Below, piece by piece: positions 48,520-61,707 of a stretch of 64,000 nt of DNA. The first letter of the stretch is position 1. Each line of letters begins with the position of its first letter. The stretch lies in contig NC_088301.1 in the NCBI RefSeq assembly GCF_032854445.1, positions 55,539,187 to 55,603,186 on the forward strand, in the 5' to 3' direction. The notes beneath the pieces were generated by a model. The model was not told the origin of the DNA and ran no database searches. It saw nothing but the letters and a program-made list of their open reading frames with translations. The position numbers were made by a program, and so were the translations under genes. Source of the DNA: Liolophura sinensis (lineage: Eukaryota > Mollusca > Polyplacophora > Chitonida > Chitonidae).

Positions 48520-50780
48520 TGCTATGTCCATATGCTTTAGAATAAAGAAAAAAAATACTTTATGTTTATTGATCTTACAAGGGTAAAACTGCTAAATGTA
48601 TTTTCAAATTATATAATGTAGTATACTTTTGGAGAATACAACTAAAAACATGATACTCGGATATATTTGTTCATTGTGAGAGCTGTATTTACTTCCGATG
48701 CAAAGAAACACAAACACAAGAATTCAAAAAACAGAACATAATTATAGCACCTGCACTGTTACGGGGAAATTATAAATACCGAATGCATGAAAATGCATAA
48801 AATATGGCCTTGGCTCAGAGGTACAAAAAGTCTACTGTTTACTACTCAATGGGTTGTGCTATACTTCCTTTAAGAGCATGCAGTTTCTTTCCAGCCTCGC
48901 ACACTCTCGACCACTAAGTCACAAACACACATTGTTCTGGTCCTGTGGCGTCATGATGAGACAACAACAACCCGTCGGATGAACCCATGAAGGACAATCA
49001 TCGAAGCGGCCAACAACAGCTATGTAAAGCCCCCTATTGTCGCCTAGAATTTGTTTCTTTAAAATACGGCTATCTTGAAAACGTACAAGCGGCTTGTCAC
49101 AGATAATTCGATTCAATCGTCGCATGGATTGGTGTTTTTGAATAATGCTTAACGTCGTGATCAAGATTATTTCACTTAAATGACGGTGTGCCGTTATTAC
49201 TGGTATGGAAAACTCCGGGTAAAACCGCCGACCATGGTGAGTCACTGACAACTCCCCTCACCCCTCCACCACTTGAGTTAACTCACAGGTGAAGGGCAGC
49301 TGAACTTTAACAATTGCAGGTTGTATGGCGTCAGATGCACCTTTAATGCCCTGCTTATGCGTCCACCCCTAGCCAAGGTCCCATGAATAACCAAACATCC
49401 CTGCGGTGGAAATAGCTTCGATACACGAGCGGGACTCGATCTCGAGACGTTGTGGATAACTGGTTGATGGAATGGTGTTGTTTGGTTTTTATTTACATCC
49501 TGAAAATCGAACCGACCTGTCACCTCCTTGTGCAGGCTACATCAATTAGAGAGGTCATATATGTTTCATGACCACTTTTGCGACCTGCGATGGAACCTTG
49601 CCACCTAACAGATGCGGCAATGGCACGCATTCCCCCAACAGCTTATGAAATCTAGTTCTAGTATCCGAACTGTGAGGGTCTGCGTGCAAGGCCTAGTCCT
49701 AGCGGTTAAGTTCACGGACTGCTGTCCAAATTGCTCGGTTAGACGCCCAGTTTATAGGCCAGATAGAAATTTCACGTTCTGCCTCAGGCAGCTAAGTGGT
49801 GATTTTTTTCTAGGGGCATACAAAACCTACAAAAGCCTACATTCGTTAAGATCCTCTATACTTTGCACATCTGACTTTAAGTGAGGGAAGTTCTCAGTAC
49901 TTGCCAAGATGGGTGGTTTTCCTACGTTTTTGCTAACCTCACCACGATTCGAGCCCGCGGCGTGGAAGAATGGTTCGATAGGCCGGTGACTTTTCCACTG
50001 TGCCATGTCTTTCCAAAGCAAACGTAACCGCCGTGAAAGCCCACGATTCGAAAAAAAACACTTGCAATTAACTTTAACTGAAAAATAACATCCGATTCAT
50101 CAGAATAAAATAAAAATAAAACGCAATAAAATGAAAAATAAGATGAATCGCAAAAAATGAATGATACAGAAATATAAAATAATAAAAGTTGACATTCTTT
50201 TATCGCTAACTCAGCAACACACCTTGCAAATATGGCGATCGAAGATAATTTTTATCGCTCTTTCCTTCAGAAATACACCGTGAACAGATCACACGCAGCC
50301 CCCCCCCCCCCCCCCCCCACACCCACACACACGCAGACAGTTGCAATAATCGTTCTGTCAAGGCTAAAACTTTAAACCAAGCAATTACATGTACTTTATC
50401 CTCCCATTTGTTATTCTCCATTAGGGATATTCTTCAAAGAAACGATGACCACACCTGGTCAGTACAAGTTCCGAACAATCATGTGATGACTGTAGTCACA
50501 GGCCTATTAACACTTACAGCCTAAATTAAAAGATATATTAATTGTTTTTCCTAACCTTCAAGAAATTTCTTTCAGAATAAGCAAAGCTCTCGCAATGAGC
50601 GCTGGTAATCACACAAATTAAAAAATTCAATGTGCAAATAAAAAACTCAAAATATCTGTAGTCAGTATAGTGCGCTCACAGCACTATGGTCTTGTCAAAA
50701 TAAAATGAAAATGTTAAATTAACTTGAAAGCATATAAAGGCGTAGTTTATACATATAAGATTCCGTGATCCTTACACCTT
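48520..50780. repeat. Non-coding, possible SINE-like relic and poly-C tract
   Basis: The segment 49131-49280 (GGATTGGTGTTTTTGAATAA ... ATTATTTCACTTAAATGACG) resembles a strongly diverged SINE family A tail. A run of 20 C occurs at 50299-50318, followed by CA-rich sequence. No gene was recognised. Confidence 0.4.
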
Positions 50781-50784
50781 GTCA

Positions 50785-51345
50785 TTAACTTCTTTCAATG
50801 ACGTTCATACTTCCATACTCCTTGACAAGTTGTAAGATACAACCGCAAGTGTGCGCAACTAGTCGCCTTTCAAACCCCTTCATTTCTCCAAGATGTACTT
50901 CAACCTTTTGCACAGTAAGCAAGTCGGGGCCAGTACAAAATCTCAGAAACAGCTGCAGGTTTTCATCATCGAGCTCTTTCACATACCTTTTCGATAATTT
51001 AAAGACAGTTTCCTCTTGAAGTCCTCTTGATTCAGGAATTGTCAGAAGATCACAGACACCGGTATTCGTTAAGATGAACGACTGATAGGCTTCGTCAAGC
51101 TTTTCCTCGCTAATTTCCAGGTCTTCCAAGGCCTCCTTCCAACAATCTGCCACAAAACACGGTGATTGGATAATTACATTGCGGCCAATTTCTAGGACCA
51201 CAGCTGCTACGTTATCCGCGTTGATTTTTGTCCTATACTTGTAGGAATCGAGAGCCTCGAGAAGATCATCTTCATCTACCTTGCTCAAGTATTTCGTAGC
51301 GGTGTGAAACTTAGAAGAAAATTTATCTATTGTCTTTATTTCCAT
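50785..51345 (-). CDS. Intronless ORF with a HECT C-lobe-like end
   Basis: 186 codons from the ATG at 51345; the frame stays open for 8 codons further upstream. Residues 130-175 read LQLFLRFCTGPDLLTVQKV, then RRLVAHTCGCILQL, which matches the end of HECT-type ubiquitin ligases: F-x-T-G, then H-T-C with the thioester cysteine. The N-terminal 120 residues are helical in character and not recognised. It is far shorter than a complete HECT domain (about 350 residues), so it is a fragment, a transposon-captured gene, or a last exon whose upstream exons were not found. It sits among transposon relics. Whether it is expressed is unknown. Confidence 0.5.
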   Translation of the reverse strand: MEIKTIDKFSSKFHTATKYLSKVDEDDLLEALDSYKYRTKINADNVAAVVLEIGRNVIIQSPCFVADCWKEALEDLEISEEKLDEAYQSFILTNTGVCDLLTIPESRGLQEETVFKLSKRYVKELDDENLQLFLRFCTGPDLLTVQKVEVHLGEMKGFERRLVAHTCGCILQLVKEYGSMNVIERS

Positions 51346-51479
51346 AAGAAATTCATTCTTAATCTCCTTAAGTTAAATCATAGAAATGATATTTTATTGA
51401 TATTACAGAGCGTCAGTAATGTTTAGATGGGTGTTTAAAGGGTGGAGGGCCTTAAGCGGAGGTTTTCGAAGCTTTTGAC

Positions 51480-51975
51480 ACGAACAACACAACATCGAAC
51501 TATAGTTCCCTGGAGGAATTGTACCAAGTATCGGAAATATCTAACCTGAGTAAGTGTTTTGCCAAACTTCAGTCGTCGTTTAGCTCCCAGATGAAGTCAC
51601 TGACCGACACCGTTCATCAAGTCCGACGTCGTTGAAACAATGTTGAGAACTCTGTCGAGGCACTCAATCAAGAAATCGAGGAGCACGACATACCGGGATT
51701 AGAAAAGGTCTTAATGAAGGAAAGAAACGAGCGACTGAAACTGGACATATGGGGATGAAAATGAAATTTAATTGTCAAAAGAATCACAGGTGAACAATAT
51801 GAGGATACTTGCAAATCAGAAGAGCTTGTTCGTGCAGCATTTACTGAAAAACTCGAACAATCAACGAACATCATAACAGCAATGTTATTCCAAGCTATCC
51901 ATCGTTTGCCCGGGGGCCCAGAGGGTAAGAATAATATAATAGTTCGTTTTGCTCCTCTATACCACAGGGGATACT
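51480..51975 (+). pseudogene. LINE ORF1-like relic
   Basis: With stops and one frame, the segment reads a coiled-coil-like stretch (LTDTVHQVRRR, VENSVEALNQEIEE) followed by AIHRLPGGPEGKNNIIVRF. The latter resembles the RNA-binding region of L1-type ORF1 proteins (HRLP ... IIVRF). At least three stop codons interrupt it. Confidence 0.5.
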
Positions 51976-51979
51976 GTGC

Positions 51980-53720
51980 TCGTGGATGCCCGTGGCTCTG
52001 GGTTTAGTGCAGTTCCAGACCTATCCCCAGTAGTGGCCCAGAGACTTACGATCTAGTTAAGAAGCTGAATGCAATCTCTGAGCAAGAACAATCCAAAACC
52101 AAACTACATCCGAGATCCTCAAGCCTGGATTTTCTAACGTGGACACAATGTCCCTGACCCCCTGCTGACGACTCTCATATTGGTCGGAAGTAAGTGGAAT
52201 AATATTAATGATCTCAGTATCAATATGCAGTTAAAGGGCTATATTTTGTGAGATCAAATGCTAGCATTAAACAGTTTATGTTGAGATTCTGGAACATCCA
52301 AGAGAACAGTGAACAGTAGGAGTGGAAAGAAATGAAGAAATATGAATCGTATTACCCACAGCTATGTGCACTTGGAAGACTTAATTACACGAGATTGTTG
52401 TGTAGACAAACTGTTATGTCAACCTGTGTTCTGAAACATTGTTATTTACCCAGTATCTATTATGTGTCCCTGGAAGATATTTCTGCTTACTTTAAGATAT
52501 GCACGTGGGAAGGTCTGCGGGCAATCTACAGAGGTAGTAGTCAGGTTTACTACTCGACTTCCTACTTTAAGAATATCTCTTTAAAAAAAACCTGCCAATC
52601 AAATTTAATGTTGCATATATTTGCACCCATTTTGATCGCAATTCCTTGTGTAAACTGCCCTGGAAGGGCTCCCGCACACCCATCTGTCATATAACTGTGA
52701 ACATGGGTTTGTATTTACCTTGAACTGTTAAATGTTTTATATGGTCTGTCAGAATGTTGTAAACATATGGTCCTAATCTAGTTGTGTTTGTAAATATGTT
52801 CTTTCCTTAGTTTATACATCGTTATCTGTGCATCTCCCACATCCATATTATGTTCAGCTACTGTGCGAACTTTTTTTCAATTTACCAAATGACCGACCAC
52901 AATTGTGGTATTCCATTTCCGAGGCTAGAATCAGAATTGCCGTTTTATAATGGTGATTTTATAGCGGATCACCACCGCCCGGTCAAAACTACATTTCGAT
53001 CTTGAGATTCTTGATAACATGTGCTTCCTTCCAGTTGAACTTAATGACACAGACAAATGTTGAACAATTATTGATGATAACAAATATAAACTATCACACT
53101 GGAACAACATAAACTCTCACCTGTCTAATTATTTCTTCCAGTCATCATTTATAGATGAACCACATACTAATATTTCAGACATGCATCTTTCTTTCCTTCA
53201 TCTTAAAACGCTAGGAGTCTTAGAAAACATATTACCGAAATATCTGGATATATCCACGGTCTGTGTTATTCATTTTCAGAGTGCTGGTTTAACCCATCAA
53301 CCTCTGTGCTTTATGACATACCAGAATACAAATGTTATTCACTGTTATGATCTGAACGACGAAAGGGAGGCTCAGCTTTGTATATTAATGACTCTTATAA
53401 CTCTTGTAACGTGTGACGTCGTGAATTATGCTTGCTTGGACAACAATATAACGAAGGGTGCTCGTCTTGTAGCATTTGTTAGATCATGTGTGTTATGTGA
53501 CGATTTCAATCAAGGTCACAAGTTATTACTGCTAAAAAAGTGTATCAAGGTTATTCCATCGTACACCTTCACCCTAATTTTTTAAAGTTTTACAATGAGT
53601 ATAACTCTCTTGTAAGTAAATATGGATAGACCGTACAGAATCTCTGGTACTCAGCATCATAATTGTGTCTAATTCCGTTATGTTAAACGTCGTTTTGGAA
53701 ACTGGCCTTGCGATTATTGA
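51980..53720. other. Non-coding or decayed sequence
   Basis: May hold further decay products of the LINE, for example GDFIADHHRPVKTTF near 52975, reminiscent of an endonuclease SDHxPV motif. A 134-codon plus frame at 53181-53585 has no recognisable domain. Confidence 0.3.
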
Positions 53721-53726
53721 CCTGGA

Positions 53727-53935
53727 GCGTAAATATGTTTTACGCCGTACTCAAGGATATTTCACTTATACGACGGCCAATGGAGGGAGGAAACCGGTCA
53801 CAATCCGGGGAAAACCCACGACCGTCCGCAGTTTGTTGGCAGATCTTCTCACGTAGGGCCAGAGAGGAAGCCAGTATGAGGTGGACTTGAACTGACAGCG
53901 ATTTCATTAGTAAGAGGCTTCAGGGTCATTACCCA
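53727..53935 (-). repeat. SINE family A copy
   Basis: The plus strand reads TTTTACGCCGTACTCAAGGA, CACAATCCGGGGAAAACCC and GTGGACTTGAACTGACAGCG; the outermost tRNA-like head is lost. A 26-nt tail fragment of the same family is at 55294-55320. Confidence 0.7.
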
Positions 53936-53939
53936 AAAA

Positions 53940-55290
53940 TGTAAAAACCGCCATCATTTACTGGTCACGCACTGAAAGGCATGGAGAATGTTTAACATAT
54001 TCGCTTGACGGTATTTGTTTAAGGAGAAATAATATCCGTATCAGTCACATGCATATGGATCCATTTATATTATAGAGCCATTGAAACTGAAGTATCGCCT
54101 AATCTTTTAATAACTGCACCAAAAGAACCAAGCAATTTCATCATTTATTTACAATTATTCATAACTTATAACCTCTCGCAAATCGCATGGGGCCTTGAAG
54201 GTATATAAGCTATAGAAATAGGTATAGACGAGAAATACGACTTGCAAAGTTTTGTATAAATTACCGTCTATGTATACCGTTGTATAATGATGGTCAGCTT
54301 AAAAGCCTTGTAGAGCTTGTGGGAATCAACCACACCAACATGAAGTCGCGGTTGATTCTGCATTATAGTTGGATTTGAACTGACGATCTAATCGATCAAG
54401 AGCAAGCTGGAGCTCATCAGGCTGCCCCACTTGAGAGTGAAAGTCCTGATGTCACACAGTATATGCATGGTCTGGAGTTATCACGTTTATCAAATACTCG
54501 TAATACCAAAGAAAAGTGCACACACACTTATGTTATTATTTCAATGTGCATGAGTTTTTATTACCGTATGATGGAAAATAGTACAGTAAAACTTGTCCAA
54601 ATGGAAAAGTTTTGCTTGGGATGAGCATGCCACTTAACAGTGGCATTAAAATAGTAAGAATTGAGTGATAAAATGAGTATCCTACTAAATAATGACAACC
54701 TAACATGACGTGCACAAAAACCTAAGATCTGCTTAACATTTTACCAAACCTGAAAATGGAAATTTCTTGGTAACCCAGACAGAAATGACATATATAATAC
54801 ATACATATACATTCGTGAAGTTTAACAATAAGTAAACATAATTTAATTATTTTATAGCAACAAACACCATTCCATGCACGTTGGCAATTTTGAAAAATCT
54901 GGTTACAACATGTAACGAAATTTAAACTGACAATGTTCATAACAGAGATTATAAACTGTTACCTTCATTAAAAAAAGAAAACAGATCTATTCAGTCTCTA
55001 ACATAACGATCACTGGGGCCTCTCTGAAAAGGGCATAAGTAATAAAATGAGCATGTGTCCAACGGTAATAGAGGCGACATTCCTAACCTGCCGAGCACAT
55101 GCAACACCCTAATAAATTATTATAATGCATGTACACGATTTTTTGCAGGAAAAATATTGAGATTCAGCTTTTCATGTAAAAAATCCTGATTGTCATCAGG
55201 TATTCTGTGGCGAAAATTGTATATTTAGCTTCTTTTCTTATGCCCAGTTTATTGTTATATCAAATATTGCTCACAGAACCATAATGGATA
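53940..55290. other. Non-coding, nothing recognised
   Basis: Downstream flank of C9. An AATAAA on the minus strand at 55253-55248 probably ends C9 transcripts. Confidence 0.45.
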
Positions 55291-55399
55291 GATTGATTGA
55301 TTGGTGTTTTACGCCGTAACCATAGAAACCATAATGGAAAACACATTCGGGAGATTATGTGAACTGTATGTAAGGACTATAACCAAAAATCTCCATGTT

Positions 55400-55836
55400 T
55401 CATGAACTATTTCTGAGGGACTTCATTCGTTTTCTGTATGCCAGCTGACTCTTAGGAAAGCTCAAGGACAAAGTCAGAGATGCAGGGTAGTTTACTGCTC
55501 GTAAATGTCTCTCCAGGCTGTCTCGTAATGACCGAAAGGAATTATGACCATATGCTGCGCCATTCTGTCGTGTAAGGTTCGTGAAGAAAGACTCCAAAAA
55601 CGTGTCCAGCTCTTCTGGAGGGATGTCCTCCATCTTTCTGTCATCCTTAAACTGTGATGTCGACAACCAGCTCTGGAACAGTTTAACGTGTCCAGCTGTT
55701 TTCCTTGCAGTATCCAACCTTCTCTCCCAGTGTTCTCGTGATCGTCTGGACTGGAAATAAAGAGGCTTTGAGACACTGCCTTCACTCACTGTTTCAGGCT
55801 CAGGTTCAGGATTCTTTAAAAGGCTCCACTGCGCTC
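55400..55836 (-). CDS. Terminal exon C9, subgroup II domain
   Basis: Acceptor CATCTATATTTTCAG, phase 1, then 145 codons. The frame is open from the acceptor through a run of P-E pairs (NPEPEPETVSEG) ahead of the first possible start codon. Domain: VKLFQSWLS, MEDIPPEELDTFLESFF, the subgroup II segment RQNGAAYGHNSF, and LRDSLERHL. AATAAA lies 147 nt after the stop (55253-55248). It is the last C exon of the right-hand unit, and the next family exon in transcription order is A3, 13.8 kb away. Confidence 0.78.
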
Positions 55837-56009
55837 CTGAAAATATAGATGGTACAAAAGTTGCTTCTTAAGTAGATGTAGATAAGATCTCGTGACACCC
55901 CCCTTATATGAATTATGCCGTCGAAACAGAAATCTTTCTCATTGAGGCGCATTTTTAACAAAATTTAACTTTTAAAAAGTATATATGCTTGGGATTTGTA
56001 TGTAGTACT

Positions 56010-56420
56010 TCACAATTATTCATTCATGTGACGACGAGGGGACATTAGATGTGTGTACATATACTGTGCATTCTTGTGGCAGGGCGAGTCCATGCCGGCG
56101 AAGGGCTTATGAATCATGCCGAAGACACCAGACATGACACTCTTTACGTCGTACTGACGACGAGCAGCTATTAGGTGCGTGTACATGTACTGTGTCTTCT
56201 TGCGGCAGGGCGAGTCCATGCCGGCAAAGTGCTGCCGCTACTGACGTATCTTGTCGAGACATCAGAGATGACACATCCACCCAGTTCTGTTTCCTTACTC
56301 TCCCCTCTTTTCAGAGCGCCAGGCGAGGTAGTAACAAGTACCATTTTTCAAGTCTTTGATCAGAGGTTTCCCCAACTTCGAATCGGACGCCCTTACCATA
56401 ATTAAGGCACCAAAGCGGTT
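56010..56420 (-). repeat. SINE family B with an internal duplication
   Basis: GGCAGGGCGAGTCCATGCCG occurs twice (near 56080 and 56207) within a repeat of about 120 bp. The right part reads on the minus strand from a decayed tRNA-like head (GCTTTGGTGCCTTAATTATG) and shares AGTACCATTTTT with the copy at 22.6 kb. Confidence 0.6.
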
Positions 56421-56429
56421 AGTATTGCA

Positions 56430-58120
56430 TATGTAGCAAGGAGTATGCCAGAAGTAAGAACTATTATATTTGGTGTACTTAGTACATAAGTTTCATTCTG
56501 TACATGTATGTACACAAGTATAGGCCTACAAGTTATTTGTGCTACATGACTATTTTTCACTCCATTCTTTGATAATTTGACCAGGCAAATATCAACACAC
56601 CATTGATATGTCTTCTAATCTCACATAACACGTAATACTGTATTTCCCCAATGAGAAGTTGTGTGTGACTGTCTACGTATACATATCTCCAAATTTTGCC
56701 ATCCAATCGATACCATATCATGTATCACCTGAGCTTCAAAAGAAATGTACATGAAGATTCTTCCGTTACAATGAAAAATACCAGCAATCTCATACAGTGA
56801 ACGTCACAGCATTCCAGGTAATGTCCCTTTGAACAAAGACGAAAGCGGACAGTTTCTCCGTTTGGCAGCATATATATCTGCGAACTACAAATATTAAATT
56901 CTAATACCACAGTAAAACTTATTTGCAATTCTTAACTTGGCACATGCAACTGATTGTAGATGTATGTTTAAAAACGATTCTTCATTGGAACGGTGTTGTA
57001 ATTCCTGCATGGTAAAATCATATAATTTATAAAAGCGTTTTATGTGTGGCGTAAATTAGTGACATTCGGCAGGTTATTGGTGAACTTTGCGACGTAATTT
57101 GTTAGCAAACAAACATCTTCTATCACACTTATGTAAGTGCCACATGCCTCTATCCTCAAAATTACTAAGGAATCAGTGGAATCTGAAATTTTTTTGTCCC
57201 ATACTGGAATTCAGATTTTGTTGAATCAACGGTTGATAGGCAAATGCCTTAACCCACATTACCCGCTCTCAATCAGGATGATAACTCATAAATGTAATAT
57301 TCTAATGAAGCAATTTTAATGAAAGGCAAATTATGTTTTTTAACATGCACCTATTTACATATAACTGCATGCCCCAGCTGCAGTCTTTATAATGTTGCGG
57401 TAAACTAATCATTCAAAAAAATAAACGGCAAAGCTTTTCAAACTTTTATTTTTTTATTTATTTCTCTTAGGTCAATTGACCAGAGAATTCAATAAAATTA
57501 TATTCAATAATATTGGTTTCCAGTGAAACGATGCTGCTGCAGTCAATTAAGACTCATTCTTTCATTTACAAAAACCTTCCTTAGGAAATAAAGTTTTCGA
57601 GAACATTCACAAAACATCTAAAATATTTCAAATCTTTTCCCTCGCAAGAATGCTCAATTATAGTCGTTTGTTACAAAGAACACTATAAAGCTGTGTAAAC
57701 TCCTTCGAACCATTTTAACCCATAGTATTATGCAGAGCGCACATTCTTTGATGAAGGTATAGTTATTTTTTTTCAATACTGCAGAGTAACACCACAGATG
57801 ATACTGGCCTAGAAATAATAAATCTTTTCCGACAATAAAAAAAGAAGAAGAATTTCTAGAGCTGCTCTTTAAAAATTCACCACCCAACAGTATGGCTAAG
57901 TATGTCTATATATGACTTTTTACAGCGTGGCTAACTTATAGTGTTCCACAACTGTTCTTCCTAAGTAAAATGTACAAGGGTTATATGTGTACATGTGCGT
58001 TCTGTTCTAGCCAATGATTCAATTCTCAGTCAATCACAGGACGTCCCTGTTCCATTTCTTAATAATACAAAAGTTCTTTTGCTGTGATACGCAATATTTT
58101 CTATACACATTCTTTACTGC
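56430..58120. other. Spacer between C10 and C9
   Basis: No exon recognised. Overlapping AATAAA words on the minus strand at about 57445-57465 could end C10 transcripts. Confidence 0.45.
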
Positions 58121-58122
58121 CA

Positions 58123-58640
58123 TTAAATAGTATTAATGGCGTCCACAGCATCCTTGCTGCTATCCTCTGTGGATTTACTTCCAACAGCTGGTAGCCTACA
58201 TGGTGTCTGTCCTTTTAGCATTTGTAGCTTCTTTTTAAACGCAATTCTTGCCAATGTAAATTGTGGAGAGAGTGTTATTGAACAGGGATAATCATGCTCC
58301 TTCAAGTAGCGCTCCAAGCTAGTCCTAAGGCGGACAAGAGAAGCTTTACTAAATTCCCCACCAGACTGAGTCTTTACAGTCAAGAAGAACTCCGCCAGAT
58401 ATGAAGACAGTTCATCAGGTGGTATTGAAGATATCTCTCGGTAGTCTTTGTATGGTTTGGATCGGATGAAACGCTCAAAGTTATTTATTCTAGATCGTTC
58501 ACTGCGGTAAATAACATTGAGTTTTTCTTGCAACAGTCGATCCTCGCTACCTCCTACTGACACTGATTTGGAATAAGCCCCCAGAGGAAGCGATTTTCGG
58601 CTCAATGTTGGTTTTCCGTAAGGCCTCGGCACATCCATGC
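58123..58640 (-). CDS. Terminal exon C10, Crypton-type core-binding-like domain
   Basis: Acceptor GTTTGGTTCCAG, phase 1, then 172 codons. The open frame extends upstream of the acceptor but loses similarity there. Domain: INNFERFIR, ISSIPPDELSSYLAEFF, KTQSGGEF, LRTSLERYLKEHDYP, FTLARIAFKKKLQML. The first tryptophan of the usual FxxWL is phenylalanine-isoleucine here. The tail is polar with a short acidic stretch (STEDSSKDAVD). Confidence 0.8.
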
Positions 58641-61270
58641 CTGGAACCAAACAATGAGAAAATATTACACACTCCACAAGAATTCCCTGACCACAACTCC
58701 ACTGGCCGGAACTAAATGGAAAATAAAGCAATACACTCAACAGCAGACTGCATGGTTCTAAATAGAAATGCAAGTGAGTACACCAGCACTGCCATTATGT
58801 TCACTGAAACACGGTTCCTTACGACCCTGTATCCATCCATTTTGAAACAAAAATCACATTGTTCTTCTCATTCACAGAAGTTTAGAATATACACTTACAG
58901 TTATTTATTTTCTATTCTCGATTTGGGTCATTTCTCAAACTAACACTATGAAGAGAAGCATCACCTTTTCATTACAGGAATTTGTATTACCAAAACCTTG
59001 GTTGAGTTGTTCATTATAAATTGGTTCCCTAAATCATTAATCATATATACATGTAGATCTATTACACACCACTATCAGTGGATCTCATGACACATACATC
59101 TATCTGGCAGTCAAATCCGGTCTCAGACATCCTTTAGAAGGTTTATGTATTTAGTTTCATTAAATCTGGCTCCGTAGATCTGAGCAAGAACAGCCTGAAG
59201 AGGCCGAATTTCACCAGTTACGTGTCCCTTTATGATACGTCATTGAAAGTGGTTCAGTAATTTTGGCAAAAGGTGGAAGAGGGGTCATTTAAATGTTAGG
59301 TATGACTTTTCAGTAAAGCAATTGCATAGTAAACAGTCCAGGAAAGAGAGATTATATGTTAAAACATGTAGTACTTGTAGTTCAAGATCTTTCGTTTGCA
59401 CCATTGCATAGGATGTAGAAACCCATAATACAAGGTTAACCCTATGATATGAGCAGCGTCAATAATGTTTTGTCACACATACATGCCGCTAGCACGAGCA
59501 TTTGCATGAGGTAATTACGTATCAGTGCTCTACACTGCTAGAACAAGAAGTAGAACTGGGCATGTCTCTGTTTAAGCAAACGCAGTGATTTAAACCAAAT
59601 AAAATGGACACAGTTACATACAACACTGTCCCACTGCACAAATCACTATAGTCACAGTGTCTGACAAATTTTGTAGAGGTGGCTGGCTAGCACTATATAG
59701 AACAGACAACACTCTACTAATAACGTAATCATATGGGCAACATTACCGCTATGAACTTCACAAACCAAAACCTATATTCATGTCGTATAAACTGACACTG
59801 CTAGCAGGTTAATTTCAGAAAAGGAGCTTCCAATCTGCACAATCTGCAATGAATAAACAGCGAACGATTTGATGGAGAATTACTGATCACGCAACAATAT
59901 CTTTCTTACAAGATAAAATATACGGGTACACACAAAGCGCACGCAGAATCACATTGTACATGTAAATACATGTGCGCGCAGCACACTGGTAATCATGCAC
60001 ACCTATATAGCACCACTTCCTGCCAACAATTAAATCAGGATGCTGTGTATTTCGAAGTCCCCATCCTTTGGTATATTCAGTTAAACTGTTTTTTCAACCC
60101 TACACTTCAGAGCATCTGTTTTGCTTTCTGCTAAATTCTTGAAAATAGAAATTGAAAGGGAAGTTTTTTAGGTTAATACTTATTTTATTGTTATCTTGTT
60201 ACCAAGTATATTTATCATTATGGTGTTACCAAGTATATTTCAATTACAGTAGCAGAGGTCAGTTTTATGGAGGGTGGTGAGAGGGGATTGATGTGCCAAC
60301 CCTTCCTGACAGAGGCACGGTTAAAGCAAGTGGATCACACAAATGCACCCTTATTGGCCTTTGATGATAAAAGCATGTCCTTATAACTTTCCCATCTATA
60401 TTTGTAGGTAATAATATATGTATACTGAGAGTACAGTAAATCATCGTATGTTTACCTAACTATCCTCCAACTAATTACCTTGCAGTAAAACTGTTGCGCA
60501 GGAGAGTGGAAAATCATCTCAAGTAATAGTATATAGATTTCACTCGATATTCCACCAACTTAGTATAAACAGGTGATGATTTCTTTGTGGTAAATTCCAT
60601 AAATACTATTTACTGCTTCCATAATGTCTTGTTACCGATAATATAATCCTAGAGGAATGGTTTTGCATCCAAAATGTCTCAAAATACATTCCCTCTCTTC
60701 CAGGAGTTTTCCAATCAGTTTCCCAGGCTTTAAAAGATTACCACTGAGTCCCACATCAATGTTGTCAATGTTAAAATCGGTCCAGCACTTCCGTAAATAT
60801 CAAATGAACAATATCACTGCTTGATTAAGATCAACGAAAAAAATCTGTTCCATTCTAAAGGCACACAAATTTAATGTGAAGTGGGGGCAAGTAGGATCGT
60901 TGGGCTCTTGACAATCAAGTGCAAAGTCGATCGTCAAAAGCTGAATGTGTACCTCTCTTAAACTGGTGTATAATTTTTCTTTATACACAAGAGTCACCTT
61001 GGATTTATTTGGAAAATGTCTTGAAAGACTAAAGACACTTTGGGCCTTCCAAGAGTGAAATTAACTGTATGTGCCTGAAAACTGTTATATCTAACTTTCT
61101 TCTTAATGACAAATTTTTTCAAGACATACAACCAACACTACTACATGTCATGCACCCATCCCTTGTTCCATACAACTTTTAAATATGGGTATACATGTAT
61201 ATGTATATGATTTGCACAATAGAGCAAAACCCACACTTCAACTGTAATGCTATCTAACCAAGTTCGGATC
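58641..61270. other. Spacer between C11 and C10
   Basis: No exon or repeat family recognised. An AATAAA at 61009-61004 on the minus strand lies 262 nt after the C11 stop. Confidence 0.5.
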
Positions 61271-61707
61271 TCAGGCAACTTGGTTTTTTCTGATCTTCTG
61301 AATTTTGGCATCTTCCATCTTTCTGAGAAATGCAAACTGGCTTCGGCGAAATCTAGGTGAAGATGAAATGGCTTCAGTGTAGCCTTGTGAACGAAGGTGA
61401 CGGTCCAAACTGTTTCTAACGGCAGTTAATGAGCTCACCGAGAACTCACAACCTTTGTTTGTCTTCACAACTGAGAAAAAGTTTGCCAAATACGTATCCA
61501 TTTCCTCCAAGGGAATATTCACAAGTTCACGACATTCATTAATTGGTTGGGATCTTAGCCAACGAACAAACAACCGGACTCGGCAGGCATCACTCTTATT
61601 AACTTTCTGTTGACTAGTTAGGTTGATTGAAGATATATATGAAACTTTGGACTGGTCACCATAGCCTTCAGCTGACGTTGGATAACATGTTGGTCTGTGT
61701 TGAAAAC
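61271..61707 (-). CDS. Terminal exon C11, divergent domain copy
   Basis: Acceptor TTATTTTGGTTCCAG, phase 1, then 145 codons. Domain: RLFVRWLR, LVNIPLEEMDTYLANFF (IPP and EL both altered), KTNKGCEF and VRNSLDRHLRSQGY, then FRRSQFAFLRKM. The helix ending RHL is otherwise typical of subgroup II, while the KT-x-x-G segment is subgroup I, so it looks intermediate. The end is basic (KIQKIRKNQ). Confidence 0.78.

Noticed and set aside
16064-50318. Telomeric or CRISPR-like arrays.
   Set aside because: Only mononucleotide runs and short simple repeats occur; there is no regularly spaced repeat-spacer pattern, and this is animal DNA.
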